From Climacium dendroides (lineage: Eukaryota > Streptophyta > Bryopsida > Hypnales > Climaciaceae), in assembly GCA_950106755.1 (NCBI GenBank), contig OX467091.1:27421538-27485537 (forward strand): 64,000 nt of DNA, written 5' to 3'. Below the pieces are notes generated by a model. The model made no database searches. It was not told the DNA's origin and saw nothing but the letters and a program-made list of their open reading frames with translations. Numbering within the stretch: position 1 is the first letter of the stretch; each line of letters begins with the position of its first letter. Below, one piece after another: positions 22,901-35,690 of the stretch. A program made the position numbers and the translations under genes.

Positions 22901-23556
22901 TCCTAGCATCACAGGTGCTTAGACACATAGGAGTTTTTTTACAAAGTTTGCAAACTAGAGTACAGTCTCTGGGAGGAGTATCCCCTACTGTAAAAGCGAA
23001 GGTTGTTGAACCACTCCACTCAGTTTCGTTGTGCTTTGAAGTCCTCTTCAGATAGTCACACTCTACATTTAGACAAATAAGATGACCAACGCAGTATGAC
23101 TTACGGAACTTCAACTTATCGGAGTTGTGGATGTTTGTGGTCACCAACTTGCACCATGGGTGTCCATTATATCTCTTGTCCATTCCCTCCAAGTTCTTGG
23201 CCGCTGATGAAGAAGAAGATGAACGACATGGAGGCAACTCAAATATGACATTTCCATTGAAGACGGGTGGAAGAAACTGTACGCAATGGTGCTTCATGCT
23301 GTTCAAGTCCGTCATCGACAACTTATTCCGTGAACGATGCATTTTCCCTAATCCCCTCAAAGACTCCATTATACTCACTCGATTCCCTACATCTGGATGC
23401 AATGGAGGACGGGACACTTGAGTTCGACCTCCACTGTTTGATGGGGTGCTTGACAGTGGCTTCACCAAAGTATTTTCATGCCATGCAACTTTGAAATTGC
23501 ACGCATTTTTGTGAACTGTTAAGTCAGGGGACTCTCCTTCTGATTCACTAGACAAC
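19950..23556 (-). pseudogene. SWIM-type transposase of element B, exons 2 and 3
   Basis: Exon 2 (23555-21828) and exon 3 (21338-19950) are separated by an intron with donor ATG|GTAAGT and acceptor TCTAG. Exon 2 carries Cys-rich motifs (LICLNVECDYLKR, CTLVCKLCKKTPMCLSTCDA), HFGDHAHP, and a core MTIATCDMQSEDTEIQ, then FKGFMADSTMANWNAVRIVY, which suits the second Asp of a DDE/D nuclease. HWLAFWYFRYRQWGGFMQ precedes the intron. Exon 3 carries the SWIM motif CTCPDFVN...VNCKHLYYLYRY. In-frame nonsense codons: TGA at about 22398, TAG TAA at about 21990, and TGA at 21249-21251 where copy A has CGA. No frameshift is needed within these exons. The N-terminal exon is at 41932-42366, cut off by element C. 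Confidence 0.75.
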
Positions 23557-24082
23557 TAAGGCCTTATTCGTTAAATTGAGACAAGTGGAGGTCTCATTTT
23601 AATTTTGCACCATATTTAGATTTAAAAAGAGTTCATTAAATTGAGACTACTCAAGAAATTGAGACTTCAAAGACTCAATATACATGTCTAATTATGGTGC
23701 AACAGTTTAAAAAAGCAAAAAGATTTAAAAAATCACAATCAACATTTACGCATTTTATTTCTTAGAAATAAAATCAAAGACATTTCAAAATGAATACATT
23801 CATTGAAGAATATAGAGAAGAAATATTATGGAAAACCATTTTCAATAAACAGAAATCAGCATTTGTTACACAAACACCCTACTTAGTAGTACTATAATAA
23901 ACTAAACACTATGTATGCTAACAAATATATCAGAACATGTAAATGTAGAGTCCATTGTACTTGAAACCTTACAATAATAAAATGAACACAATAGAAGCTT
24001 GAAAATATATCAACACATGTGAATGTAGAGTCCATTCTCCCTTTACCCTACAATCAAGTCTACTTATGTAACTATAAACTAT

Positions 24083-26941
24083 TCAACCTTCCATTGCAGA
24101 TTCACTGTTGTTCGTATCACCAGTAAAGGCTACCATTGATGCTTTGATGATATTAATTTGCGGCTTTGGAATTGCCACCCTTGCACCTGAAGTCCCTTCC
24201 CGAATATGGGGCTTCCAAGCTGTCATGATACAATCCATGTTTGACCATGTTGGAGATATTACTCGGCCTTCACGCCACACATTCCCTTTTTTGGTGTCCC
24301 ATCCATCATATGTCTCCATATTAATGTATTTTTCTGTAGCGGGCATCCAATATTGAATTTCAATCATATGCATATGCCCTGGATCCAGATTTGGATTTGT
24401 AATGGCTCTAGCAAGCCAGAATGGCTTTGGATCACCATCTGCAGGGCGCACTACGACAAAGTAACCTGCAAACGTATCGCGGTCAACACGAAATGAAGGA
24501 CGTGGGCGATCACGCCTACGTCCAACAAATGGCACATCTTGTACATCCTGTTGAGATGCCATGACCTCCCTTTGCCGGCGAATTGCCTCATCTTCTTCAA
24601 TGACCTCTGTAGTAGGCCAAAAATCATCTAATAATGTTGCGCGCGGTTCTAAGGGTGCATCCAAAGCAGCTCTCACACTTTTCCAGTATTCCTTAATAGG
24701 ACTATTGACCCTCCAGAAATCACCCGATAGCGGATCATCTGCCATTGCACTCCATCCCGCAATGAACCCATTCAAACCCTTCTTGATCTCTTCCAACGCT
24801 TTCATATTTCGCGGAAATAGAGGCGGTGGAACACCGCTTGGCACTTTCAGAAGTCCGTCTTCGGTCTCTAACCATAAACGAATTCCCTTTTTGTGATCTG
24901 GCAACCAATCTGTATCCGTACACAAATTTTTATACTCCATCAAAGGCCATCCAGTAGCTGAATCCATATAGAACTTGAACTGCTGGGATTTCGAATGGCC
25001 TTCCAAAAAATCTCCACCGGTGCCAATGTACCCGTGCACAAATCGCTTAAAATCAGGTACTTCCTCGATCAAATGAGGAATGACCGGGTGATTTTCACAA
25101 TCCATGAAGGATTTCATAAGCCTCGGAAGTGTGGGGTAGTTATTTGTCTTCAATAGACTACTCCAACGGCCAAAAAGAGCATCAATGTCTTCGTGGGTGT
25201 GTCCAACAATGAGGAAGTTGATGTACACTTCGCGGAAAATGCCTTTGTAAACCAAAAGTGAACAGAAAGCAAAAACCCATCTATTTTTATTGTCACCAAA
25301 TGCATTATCGAGCTGTAGAGTCAATATTGGTGGTAGAGGATGAGCAGGGATTGCTTCTGGAGGAGGAGGAAGGAGGGAGTCTAAACAAATCTCCGAGCCA
25401 TTCAAGATTGCCTTCGTTAATACGGATTGCGTCTCTTCCTGAGAAAATAATTTGCGTGATGAATTTTGTGGTTCTTGTTCAAGATCACGCAACAACTTTG
25501 CAATGGACCCAATGGTATGATTGGAATCTATTGGAAAAATATCCAGTCCATAATGTGCGTATCGAACATCCCCATGACCATGGGCAATCATACCCGTCAC
25601 AGCAACAGGCATCTTCATGAAGGAATCAGTTGCTTTGGTCTTGTGAGAGAAGTGCGGAGAAGCGGTCTTGGAGTGATCCATTTTATCATGGATGATGGTT
25701 AGCATCTTCTGAGGATATTTTTCGGACATATATTGATTAGCATAGTACAATAGTCTGTGGGCCCTTTGCCCGACATTATGAGCATCTAGAATTTGCGACC
25801 ACTTCTCTTGGGCGTACGAAAGCGGAGTACATGCAGCCTTCAATTGCTTATATTGGTCACATAAACCACATCGAGCAAAAGTGTCCCCACGAGCCTTCGG
25901 AGCAAATTCTGGGAAAGAAGCCCGTCGAATGTTGCTCAAACCACTAGAAGATATTGGCGGCAAGTTCAGTGTTGCATTGGCTTCATTGATTTTTGGCAAC
26001 TGGTGACTCTACAAGAATGCCGATGGCAAAACCATAGCAGGGACTTTCTCCCCTGATTCCAGCGTCCTTGTCTTGTGTGGCATTTTGTCAGCATCCAGTA
26101 AAATCATAGTTTTGAGTGTGGCAGTAGCCTGCAAGGTATGCATCCTTGGTTTTTTGGACCCCAGATTTCCATATTGCTCCGGTTTCTTCCCGTTTTTGGA
26201 CATTTCCTTGTATCTGTAAAACGTAGCTTTCGAAATCCCATGAATGGTCCACCATGCAGTGGGGCACATGTTTCTACCTTTCAAGGTAATCCACTCTTTG
26301 CCGAAAGGGTCTTTGTAGATCTGACCATGCACATCGAGAAGACACCTCTTTCGATTATAAACTCCGTCGTTTACATGGAGTTGAGTTCGGAGGGCTTGAA
26401 TTTGCCCACGCGGAAATGGCTGCAAGCAATTACTACTGCAACATGTTTTGGTGGAAACATAACTGATTGCTTGAACAGTGAGAAGGGACTCTTTTTTGGG
26501 AGGGAGATCAGGCTCTACCCTTTCACGACTTGTTTCGTAAGACCTAACCCCTTTCCGAACCCTTCGAGTAAGGGCATTGACGGCCATGTTGTAAATGTTT
26601 GTCTGGTCATGGTCATACAAACTGACACCTTCGAGAAACACTTGTTTGATGTGCCAAGAATGGATTGACCACATCCACGCGCAGAGGACTTCCTCCTCAC
26701 ACAAAGACTTTGCTATTTGGACAGCCACTCTATCATCACCAAGAGGCCTTCCGTCCATGTCTACGACGAGATCTGGATCAACATTTTGACAAATTCCATT
26801 TGCAACATCAACTCCCACTTCGTTTCGGAGCGTGACAGCCCGAGGATGCCATTTTGCCCTAGGAATCCCGTCACACTCGGCGATTCCAGGAGGTAAGGTA
26901 GGCACTGGATTTGCAAATTCTTCAGGTCCATGAACATCCAT
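24083..26941 (-). pseudogene. DUF7869-type DDE-like protein, interrupted by one TAG
   Basis: Two ORFs (26941-26009 and 26008-24083) lie in the same frame, separated only by TAG at 26009-26011. Together they encode about 950 residues. The N-terminal half has TCCSSNCLQPF, LKGRNMCPTAWWTIHGISKA and TFYRY, a zinc-binding plus helix-turn-helix-like layout. The second half has IIHDKMDHSKT, LQLDNAFGDNKNRWVFAFCS and FLIVGHTHEDIDALFGRWSS. This LDN..ENKN / GHTHEDID pair marks the plant DUF7869 family. The three acidic positions look like an RNase-H-fold DDE/D site, which is my inference. It is the only transposase candidate seen inside element C. A palindrome copy lies about 200 bp upstream of its start. 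Confidence 0.65.
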
Positions 26942-27139
26942 TCTGAATAAAGAAATTCATATACTCATCAAGGACATCTTAAACTCGAAGATAAAGAATC
27001 CATTCCATAACACAATGAAAATGACCAAATAAGTTTCACAATTTTGCAGCATCGAATCTAGACAAGGTGTTCCTATACATGAAGTCTATGTAACATATAC
27101 TAGTGAACTGAAGGCATTATTGTATTTCATCAGAATGCT

Positions 27140-28352
27140 TTACCGTCGACTCGACGATAAGAAGACCCGTAATAAGTGATTAATCATCGACAAAATCTTC
27201 TTTGTTATGAAAGTTTTCTTTGAATCGACGGCAAGTCAGTTTATTATACTTCAGACGATTAATTCAATTGAACAGATATCCAGAGAATCAGTTTACATAT
27301 CCTTGAATCGACCATTGCAAGTACACTAAGGTCATGAGAACCTTTGTTTCATTTCTCTATAAGTTCTCATTGAGAGGATGACAGCTGAAACCTAGAAATA
27401 CCTCGTGTCACTAAATCCTGTCCCTTAATATATTCTGAAGTTGTTCATCAGTTCAGATCCACGGCACAATAAGTACAAATTCATGATGGAAATATAGTCG
27501 AATGGCATTGACTTCCTGTGGAAGTTATCGTCGACTCGACGATAACTTTATTTACATAGACAAAGAACAATGAACTCAATATTAACTAATTCCATAAGGG
27601 TTTACTTGAAGATGACTTTGTCTTTGAAATCAGTTAAAATTGAACTTCAGCAAATTATCGTCGACTCGACGATAAATCAGGTCTTCTCGTCCAATGGGCA
27701 ACAATTACAATTGCTTTGCTCAAAAAACTATTTTGAAAAATAATTATGTGAATAACTTCCAGGTTCATAACATACATCTCAAGAAACTGATCTCTTATCA
27801 TTGGGTCGGCGATACTAGCGAGATGACTATAGATTCCTGATCATTGATTCACTTTAAGAAATTACGTGGCTTTTCAATGTAGTGAAGTAATTCTCTTAAA
27901 AAATCCCATGCAGTTGAAGGCTAAATAGTTATCGTCGACCCGACGATACTAGCGAGACAGCACTGCCAATTCCTGATCATTTATTTACTACAAGAAATTA
28001 TATAACACTCCAATGTTGTGAAAGAACTGACTTTGAAATTCCCATGCGGTTGAACAAGGCTGAATAGTCATCGTCGACCCGACGATACTTGTGAGAAGTC
28101 TATTTGAATTACTTATTTGTAATTCAAATTATTTTGCACTCTAGTTTTGTGAAAGAACTGACTTACAAATTCTCATGCAATTGAACTATGCTGAATAGTT
28201 ATATCATCGACCCGACGATATCTAATGGATGAGAAAAGATGACGTCTCTGGTCTTGTGACAGTATATTTCTCGTGTCGCACAACACTTCTACTCATTATG
28301 GACATAGTTATAGGGAGTTGACTACCTACAGATATCGTCGAGTCGACGATAA
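27140..28352. repeat. Palindrome array 1 of element C (about 135-bp period)
   Basis: Eight copies of a palindrome with arms TTATCGTCGA and TCGACGATAA around one base, at 27140, 27525, 27655, 27795, 27929, 28068, 28202 and 28332 (starts). The middle four are spaced 134, 139 and 134 bp within a diverged tandem unit (for example TGACTTTGAAATTCCCATGC before each). The central base and inner arm bases vary, while dyad symmetry is largely kept. There is no coding signal. Confidence 0.8.
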
Positions 28353-29079
28353 CTATAAGCTGCAGTCATCAGAATTTGGTTATTGTTGAAGTGACCGTAA
28401 GGAAAAATCTTTTGCATGAAGGAAGTTTCCGGATTTGTCGGCGTAAAAATAGGAAGCCTTCAACCCCGACAGGACAACAAAAAAATTGAAAACATGAACC
28501 CAACAAGAAACTCTTTCATATCACTTTCAAAAGACTGAAGTAGTGCACCAAAATCATTAGATGAGTACACTTCAGAGCAAGAAACGACGTAAGAAAACAA
28601 ATGCTCAAGATTGTGAATAAAGTAGAACTTACTTGCGAATGAATTGCAACGCACACGCTCGCCAAATAAACTTCTAACCTTGGACGAGAAGATACTAGAA
28701 TACAATTAGAAACGCATTGTTTAACAAGACAGATGCTACAAGAACGGAAAAAATTCAGCATAGCAGTGGCGACAGTGAAGAATGTTGACGGCGAAGTGGC
28801 AGAGAAGATGGATTTTCCAGCAAAGGAAGTCCGTGACACAGAGGACGTAAGCGCGGCAAAAAAAAGCGCGAAGTTTTGCAATCTTGAGCGCCAATTTCTG
28901 GAATTTCGAATCCCCCTCCAATTTCTACATTAATGGCTGTCAAAGAAGGCGCATTGACTTCGGGGAAGTAGATTCTGTGGCAGCTTTTTGTAATCGGCGC
29001 CTTTACTACGTACACGCGACCTGTAAGGAGCGCATGACACGTAGCGGATCAAAGTTTGCCAAACTTTGCACTTCGATGC

Positions 29080-29126
29080 TTTAGGGTTTAGGGTTTAGAG
29101 TTCAAATTTTTTAGGGTTTAGGGTTC
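29080..29126 (+). repeat. Interstitial telomere-like repeats
   Basis: TTTAGGGTTTAGGGTTTAGA, then TTTTAGGGTTTAGGG. This is the plant-type telomere unit in an internal position. Confidence 0.7.
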
Positions 29127-30758
29127 TAACTTTTTGAATGTTTTAAGTATATATTTAAAAAAAATTTAGAAATAGTGTGAGTTTGTCTCATTTTTGAATT
29201 TGGGATCATGCATCTTTGACATTAGTTACAACTATTGGAAAGTTTTGCAATTTTCTTCAAAATAGGTTGGACTTCCCTTTGGTGAATGTCCTCCGAAATT
29301 TTTCAAGAGAAGGAAGATTTTAATGTTGCGGTTAAAGTACAGCGGGGAACCATCAACCTTTATATCACCTTGTAAATTTTGGAGAAAATTCAACACTTGG
29401 TTATTCCAAAATAATGATGAAATTAGCCAGGATTTTGTTCTAATTTAAAACTCCAACTTCCTTTAAAAATGTAAAGCCTACTTTTAAAATAAATGGGGAA
29501 GTTGCAAATATGTTGATCATTTAAAATATAAAAATTTAAATGAATGTTCACTTTGAGTTCCTAAAATCATTTACAACTTTGATCTTTGATTGATTTCAAG
29601 AAATGAATATTACATGTCAATATTTTTTTCAATGGGATTCATTAAATATTGTGACAATTATATTTTTTTTTCATGAATGTTTTAAAAACACCGTGCAGGT
29701 GGGAGAGCAACGATGCTACCATGTGAGTCTAGAAATGTGAGTCTAAATTTAAGGACACTCTACAACTTTTGAAGGTGCTTGTAAGAAGCGCAGGACAAGC
29801 CTAGAACATATTAGTTCAATTTTTTCATGTATTTGAATTCCTACTAATATTTTCAACTTTTTCCAGTTGTGTTTATTTTTCTTCTATGTTTTTAGGAGCT
29901 CTATGACTTTTGCCAAATTAAATGCTTTAAGTAGAATGGATGAATAAATGAATGAATGTTTGTTTGTTTGTTTTGATTTAAAGAAATAAAAATTTGGTTC
30001 AACATTTCCATGAAAGTGCACCTTTCAAATGATATAAACTTCAAGGTTATATTTTTTCATGCATTTTCCTTAGATTTTTATCCATAATATAGATATCTAT
30101 AAAATAAATCTCCTATAATCATGTATAGAATGTGTTAATAATTGAAACCTATAATATAACTATTCAATGAGCATGGAAGGTGCTTATAACATAGCCTCTT
30201 TTAATTTAAATATCTTATAAAAATGAAAGTTTCTTATAACATAGAGACCAATAATTTAAATATACGAAAACCATAGAAGGTGCCTATAACATCAGTACCT
30301 ATAATGTAAGAGCCTAGGCTCTTAGGCTCATGCGCTGAAGTCTTTAGGCTCATATTGTTGCAAATGTGAGTACTAGGAGGGACATCCCTATACATGGCTT
30401 TCTCTATAAATTTTCAAACATTCATAATCTGTACATGACTAGTAATTTTTGAAGTATCTTCTAATACCTTATTTAATTGAGTTAAACACTTGTTGGACTA
30501 AATACAATGATCAATTTTGATGGCAAAATTTCCTTAGAACTTGTGTGACTGTTTCTTTGTAATTAACAGATGAATACAATATGTATACATTTTTTCGAAT
30601 GAGATACATTAAATACAAAGTCTACTTTCAATGAATTTTCATGAATTATTTATTGGAGTTTAAAGACTTGCTTGACTAAATACAATGATTGAATTGAATG
30701 GGTACAATTATAATTTACAACTTCTGTGAGTTTTTAGTTCTTCCTACAACGAATGATT

Positions 30759-30851
30759 ATTGGTAAAACAATTGCATGTAATTTTAAATAATAATATTGT
30801 AGATATATTAAATATGTAAAATTATTGAATACATGCAATTGTTTTACCAAT
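30759..30851. mobile_element. 93-bp MITE with perfect inverted repeats
   Basis: Perfect inverted repeats of about 23 bp: TATTGGTAAAACAATTGCAT at the left and ATGCAATTGTTTTACCAATA at the right, with an AT-rich centre. No coding capacity. Confidence 0.7.
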
Positions 30852-32308
30852 ATAAATCCTAATGATGAAGTTGTTCAATTTGTGCTTTAAGGTCATAAAG
30901 GAATCAACTAACCATAAATAGCTTAAATAGGTTATATTATAATGAGACCTTGTTTTTTACGAAAAACTCTCAAAACAATGATAAGCCTTAGTTTTAGTTG
31001 GCCAGTAAATGACCAAATTTTTTGGCATATACTAGGACTAAAGTGCAATAGTTCAACTTTGCATTATCTTGCAAAACAAAACCCATGCAAAGTACCTCCA
31101 ATTAGCAAAAATGGTGTCTTCAAAGAAAATGAGATTATGGAGTCCTAGAAGTGTAGGGATGATTTTTAGCATCACTAGGGAGGCAATAAAAGATGCTCGA
31201 TTTAGTTCCCACATTCCAATCTTTAGAAATACAAGTATGCATTATGCAAGAAATACTAAAATTTATTTGTTTGAACAATTAGGATGCCTTGAATTACTCC
31301 GAGAAAGATCTTTTACAAGCCATTCAAGTAAAATTGAACTTCTAAACTTAAGATTGTATTTGTATGCATGAGGGTTAATAAGTCCCAATTACATCAATAT
31401 CTTCAGCAAAAGTAGTGCGTTCTTGTATACATATATAGTCTAAGGTAGAACCACCCATTTCCGACCAATGACTCCTATTCAACCTATAGGTGTAGTTATT
31501 TCCGACCACATATTTTAAAGATTGGAATGTGATTTTTTGAACTTGTCAAGGTTGGAACTAATTACTTCATGACACATGTCCCAAATGAGTGAGAAAGAAA
31601 GTAGGAATCAATGAGTAAAAAAATATTTCTTGAATGATCGGAATTTGAAGAATGTAGACATTGGCCATGGATCCAAAGCACTTTTTGCTTCTCAAAATTC
31701 ACTGTAATTTCAATTCAAGCGATCAAATTATAAATTTTTTTTGCAATCCCTATCATTTCTATTGAGGCACCTCTGAAAATATTTAATATACCCTATAGTA
31801 CTCCACATCATGCTACAATTGCTTATCGGCTAAGGGCGGTTCTACCTGAATGTCTAGAAATGAAGATGAGACAATCTAATTTTAGTATTTTGTGTATATG
31901 CATTTGTACATGTCGTAGTGTAAGGGTATGATTTGCATTATTTCGGGCATCATTGGCAAAGATGGATTTGACTCTCATTGGCGGGTGTCATTTTGGTAAA
32001 ATGTGGAATCCGGGTATTGGCAGGTATTGGCGGATTTGGCTGGACATAGTCTAGGTATTACTAGTGAAGATGGATCCGGGTATGAGGGGGGGGTTAGTCG
32101 GGTACGTCTTGGTGTTTGATGCTACTGGACTTCGCTAGGATTTGGGGGCATATTCTGTGTCTTACATGCGGCGGCACGATAGGATTGCATGTCGTTTCTT
32201 GTAGGCGTTGTATGCGGGCGCTATGAGCAGGTTCCTCGTGGCGAGCACATTGTTGCGGGCGTTCAGTGCGAGTGTTGTGAGCGGGTTTCTCGTGGCGAGT
32301 AGGTTGTG

Positions 32309-32379
32309 CACTACTAGAAAATTTAGTTTTTCTGTTCAACGCGACCAAAACAACAGAAAAACTAAATTTTCTAGTAGTG
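32309..32379. mobile_element. 71-bp CACTA-type mini-element (near-perfect hairpin)
   Basis: It starts CACTACTAGAAAATTTAGTT and ends with the inverse, ending TTTTCTAGTAGTG. The arms are 28 bp around a 15-bp loop. It is flanked by GTG on both sides (32306-32308 and 32380-32382), the 3-bp target duplication typical of CACTA/EnSpm elements. Confidence 0.85.
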
Positions 32380-32587
32380 GTGGGGGCATTCGAATCGTGC
32401 CATTCTTCAGTGGGGTGTGCAAGCAGGGTTTACGGTGCACGCAATTCGTCTTCATTTCACTCGATCATTTCTTCCGATTGAAGTGTACAGTTCTTCGTCA
32501 ACGCGTAGGTTTACAGAATTACAAAATTCTTCGTGATTACGGGATTCCAAGATCAGGCTCGGGCTTTGGAAACTAGGGTTGGATTTC

Positions 32588-32812
32588 TGAGACTAGGGTT
32601 TTTGGTTGGGGTCGGGTTTGGCCTTGGGTCTGGGTCTGGTCTGGTTCGGGTCTAGGTTAGACTCAGGTCGGGATTCGGGGTCTGGTTCGAGGTTGGGTCG
32701 GGGGTCGGGGATCGGGGTTCGGGGTCTGGTTCCGGCTCGGGTGTGGGTTGGGCTCGGGTCGGGGTCGAGGTTCGGAGTCGGGCTCGGATGCCAGGGTCAG
32801 GGGTCATCTCTC
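32588..32812. repeat. G-rich minisatellite-like stretch
   Basis: Imperfect repeats of GGGTCTGGTTCGG / GGGTCGGGGTC with strong purine/G bias on the plus strand. Long open frames here are composition artefacts. Confidence 0.6.
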
Positions 32813-33429
32813 CCAAACACGCCGATGTAGGGAGGTGGCGCGCTCCTGCGAGTTGAACTTCTGTTTTTTCGCGTTGCGTTCCAGGGAGTTTGGCATTATT
32901 GTTTTTTCGCATTGCGGTGTTGTTGCATGTGAGGGCGCGCTCCTGCGAGTTGAGCTTGTGTTTTTCTCATTGTGCTGTTGTTGCACGTGAGGACGGAGCG
33001 ACGGAGGAAGTTGGTATTTCTCCTGGGGTTTTCTACGAGTGTGTGTTCTACAGGCAGGCGGTGTTTAGGTTCTGGAGGCAAGCGGTTTCGTTCGTGAGGA
33101 CGGAGGGAGCTTGTATTTTGGGGCTTTTGTTTTGGAAACACTGAGGTCATTTGCTGGTGCTGTTGCTGCGGATCGGTGGTGCTTCTCCGATTTGACAGAA
33201 GTTTGCAAGTGAGGGTTTGTTTTCTGTTTTGTAGATTGCTTGCTTGTTTGCTTTGTTTTTTGTTTCCATTTTCCATTCTGTTGTTTCCATCCTATTTCCG
33301 GTTTAGGGTGTTTGCTATTTTGATTATGTTTGTAATTCTGTTGTATTGATGATGTTTCCATTTTCCATTTTGTTTCGTTTCGTTTTTGAATTCATTGAAG
33401 TTTGTATTTTGAGCTGTGTGATTGCTGTG

Positions 33430-33461
33430 ATAGGGTTTAGGGTTTAGGGTTTAGGGTTTAG
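33430..33461 (+). repeat. Interstitial telomere-like repeats adjoining palindrome array 2
   Basis: Four tandem TTTAGGG units end just before the first unit of the 72-bp array at 33471. Confidence 0.75.
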
Positions 33462-33470
33462 AATTTCAAG

Positions 33471-34137
33471 TTATTGTCAAGTCGATGATAAGTCCACGCT
33501 AGAGTCCTAACCTAATTCAAAAATTTCGAGCAACCATGAAGCTTATCATCGAGTTGACGATAAGTCTAGCTAAGAGATCAAACCCAGATCAAAAACTTCA
33601 GGGCTTAGTAAAACTTATTGTCGAGTCAACGATAAGTCCAATCGAGAGTCCAAACCCAGATAAAAAATTTCAAGAATAAGTGAGTTATTGTCGAGTCGAC
33701 GATAAGTCAAGCTTGGCGTACAAAGCCAGTATACACATATCGAGCATCCATGAAGCCTATCGTCGAGTCGATGATAAGTCCAACCGTGAGTCCAAACCCA
33801 GTAAACCAATTTCAAGAATACATGAAACTTATTGTCGAGTCGATGATAAGTCAAGGCCCGAGTCAAAACCCAATAATTATCTATATTTTGAACATCGAAA
33901 AACATTATCGTCGGGTCGACAATAAGGCAGGCAGGATTCAATACCAAATAACGAAATTCAGAGAATCAGCAGTAGTTATTGTCGAGTCGACGATAAGTCT
34001 AAGCGTGAGAACAAACCCAGTAACAAAGGTTACAAGTATAAAACAGATTGTTGAGTCGACAATAAGGAATGCCAAGAATCAGAAACCAGTATAAACATTT
34101 CAATCGTTCATGAAGGTTATCGTCGGGGCGACGATAA
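33471..34137. repeat. Palindrome array 2 of element C (72-bp period, ten units)
   Basis: Palindromes start at 33471, 33543, 33615, 33685, 33757, 33829, 33905, 33976, 34045 and 34117, so spacing is 69-76 bp. Between them the DNA is a more diverged repeat (AAGTCC...CAAACCCAG...TTTCAAGAA...CATGAA). The 21-bp core is the best-conserved part. It is not a CRISPR array: the spacers are related to each other and the host is eukaryotic. Confidence 0.85.
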
Positions 34138-35669
34138 CAGAACCTCCTTAAAACTTCAATGTTTAATGTTTAACATCGACGAGTCTCTGAAAACAGAACT
34201 TCTGTAGAATTGTACGCCCAAGCTAAAACTGATTTAACTCATTCAATCCCCAATCTCATTGCAGTAGTGATGGAAGCCAGCAACAAATACGACTACTCGA
34301 TCAACATTCTCCATATCCAACACTTCGTGAATCCAATCGACCCCTTCATCGTCGATGACAGGGAGTCCTACGGAACGCTATGGGAATTCAAGGACCATAT
34401 CGATAGCTGGTGTTTTGGAGTCAATCGATTCAAGAACTTCGTCGTCCTCCGGTACAGAATAAAGAACCAGTTGACATATCAAGTTCTAAACTTGAGGGAG
34501 AAGATGACGACGATCGAGCAACACCACCACAATTACGTGCTCATTGTGGTGAGGGAGGTGAACGACCTCAGTGAGCAAATGAGTCACTGTCACTCTATTG
34601 TGATAGACGTGACTAAGCTCCATGGGCAATTTGATCTGGAGAATCTCTTGATGTTGCTGGAAGGTACAAAGCTGGAATCGTTGGTCGAATAGTTCAGTGA
34701 GAAGTACCTCCCCTGGTATACAACTAGTGCCGAGTCAATTGCTAGAAGACTTTGCTCAATTCTTCAATGCTTGGACCGGTACGCACACGATTTGGTGGAA
34801 AAAGAACCTGACTTTGGCAGACAAGCGGCCACTCTCCAGAAGAAGAAGGCAACCTCTATCTCGACCCCGCCTGCTGCTCCTTCAACTTCCGGAGGAAAAC
34901 GGAAGCCCGGCCAAACAAAATTTGAACAAAAGAAAAAAGTGGCAACGACACCCACGAATTCAAGTCGGAAGTACAAGAATACCGCTACGGGGGGCAGTTC
35001 AGACTCGGCATTGACTACAAACTATGGGCTGGTTCCCTTCCGAGATCCAGTTCCCGACTTTCTGGCTATTGGCAAAGCTCAACAAGAATTCTGGGCAAAC
35101 CACAAAGACTGCTTCCTCTTTAACATGAAGACAGTGATGATAGACATCAAGCAGTGTATACTTGCCAACGATGAGTACGTCATCCGAACACTGCAAAAAA
35201 ATCTCGTCACCAACATGAAGCAGTTTCTCATTCAAATGGTGCACAAAGACCAGCGCCAGAAGGTTTGTCTCACTCCGGTCGGCAATGACAATAAGCTATT
35301 GAAGACCAAACCGTCAAAATGGGAAGACATCAAACGAATGCGCTTCATGATCATCAATGGCCAACACAGCATTGTAGCTTCGTAGGAGCTACAAAAAGAA
35401 AATTACTCCGCCGATAGGAAAGAGGACTTAAAGACTTGGGAAGCTCTTATTGTTTGGACGCAAGACGTAAACAAGCTGAGGTGCATCTCATCCTTCTACA
35501 ATCTGACCAACCACTTGCACCACGCCCAACCCACGTGGGGCAACCAGTTAATCAGTTGCCGCAACATTTGGATATTGCTGGATCGCCCAGCATTGTCGGA
35601 GACAGAGCCTGCTACAGAAAGAATTTGTCAATTTACAGTCCAACAAAATATGCGGTAAAGCTCCCCAAC

Positions 35670-35690
35670 TTATCATCGAGTCGATGATAA
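35670..35690. repeat. Palindrome copy in intron 1 of the ParB-like gene
   Basis: Arms TTATCATCGA and TCGATGATAA around G. Both arms carry the matching change relative to TTATCGTCGA/TCGACGATAA. Confidence 0.8.

Larger units (their letters stand above)
28353..32308. other. AT-rich non-coding interior of element C
   Basis: No supported gene. It contains TTTAGGG runs at about 29080-29126, a 35-bp word shared with 40535-40569 (start 29264), a 93-bp MITE at 30759-30851, and a pair of inverted GGTAGAACC(A/G)CCC words at 31445 and 31840 that may bound another small element. Confidence 0.35.

Noticed and set aside
32606..33361. Several overlapping open frames in G-rich DNA
   Set aside because: Composition effect of the GGGTCGG repeats; no domain and no codon signal.
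33471..34137. CRISPR-like array
   Set aside because: Regular palindromic repeats, but the spacers are related to one another, no cas genes are present, and intron-bearing genes surround the array. It is a diverged tandem satellite with a palindromic core.
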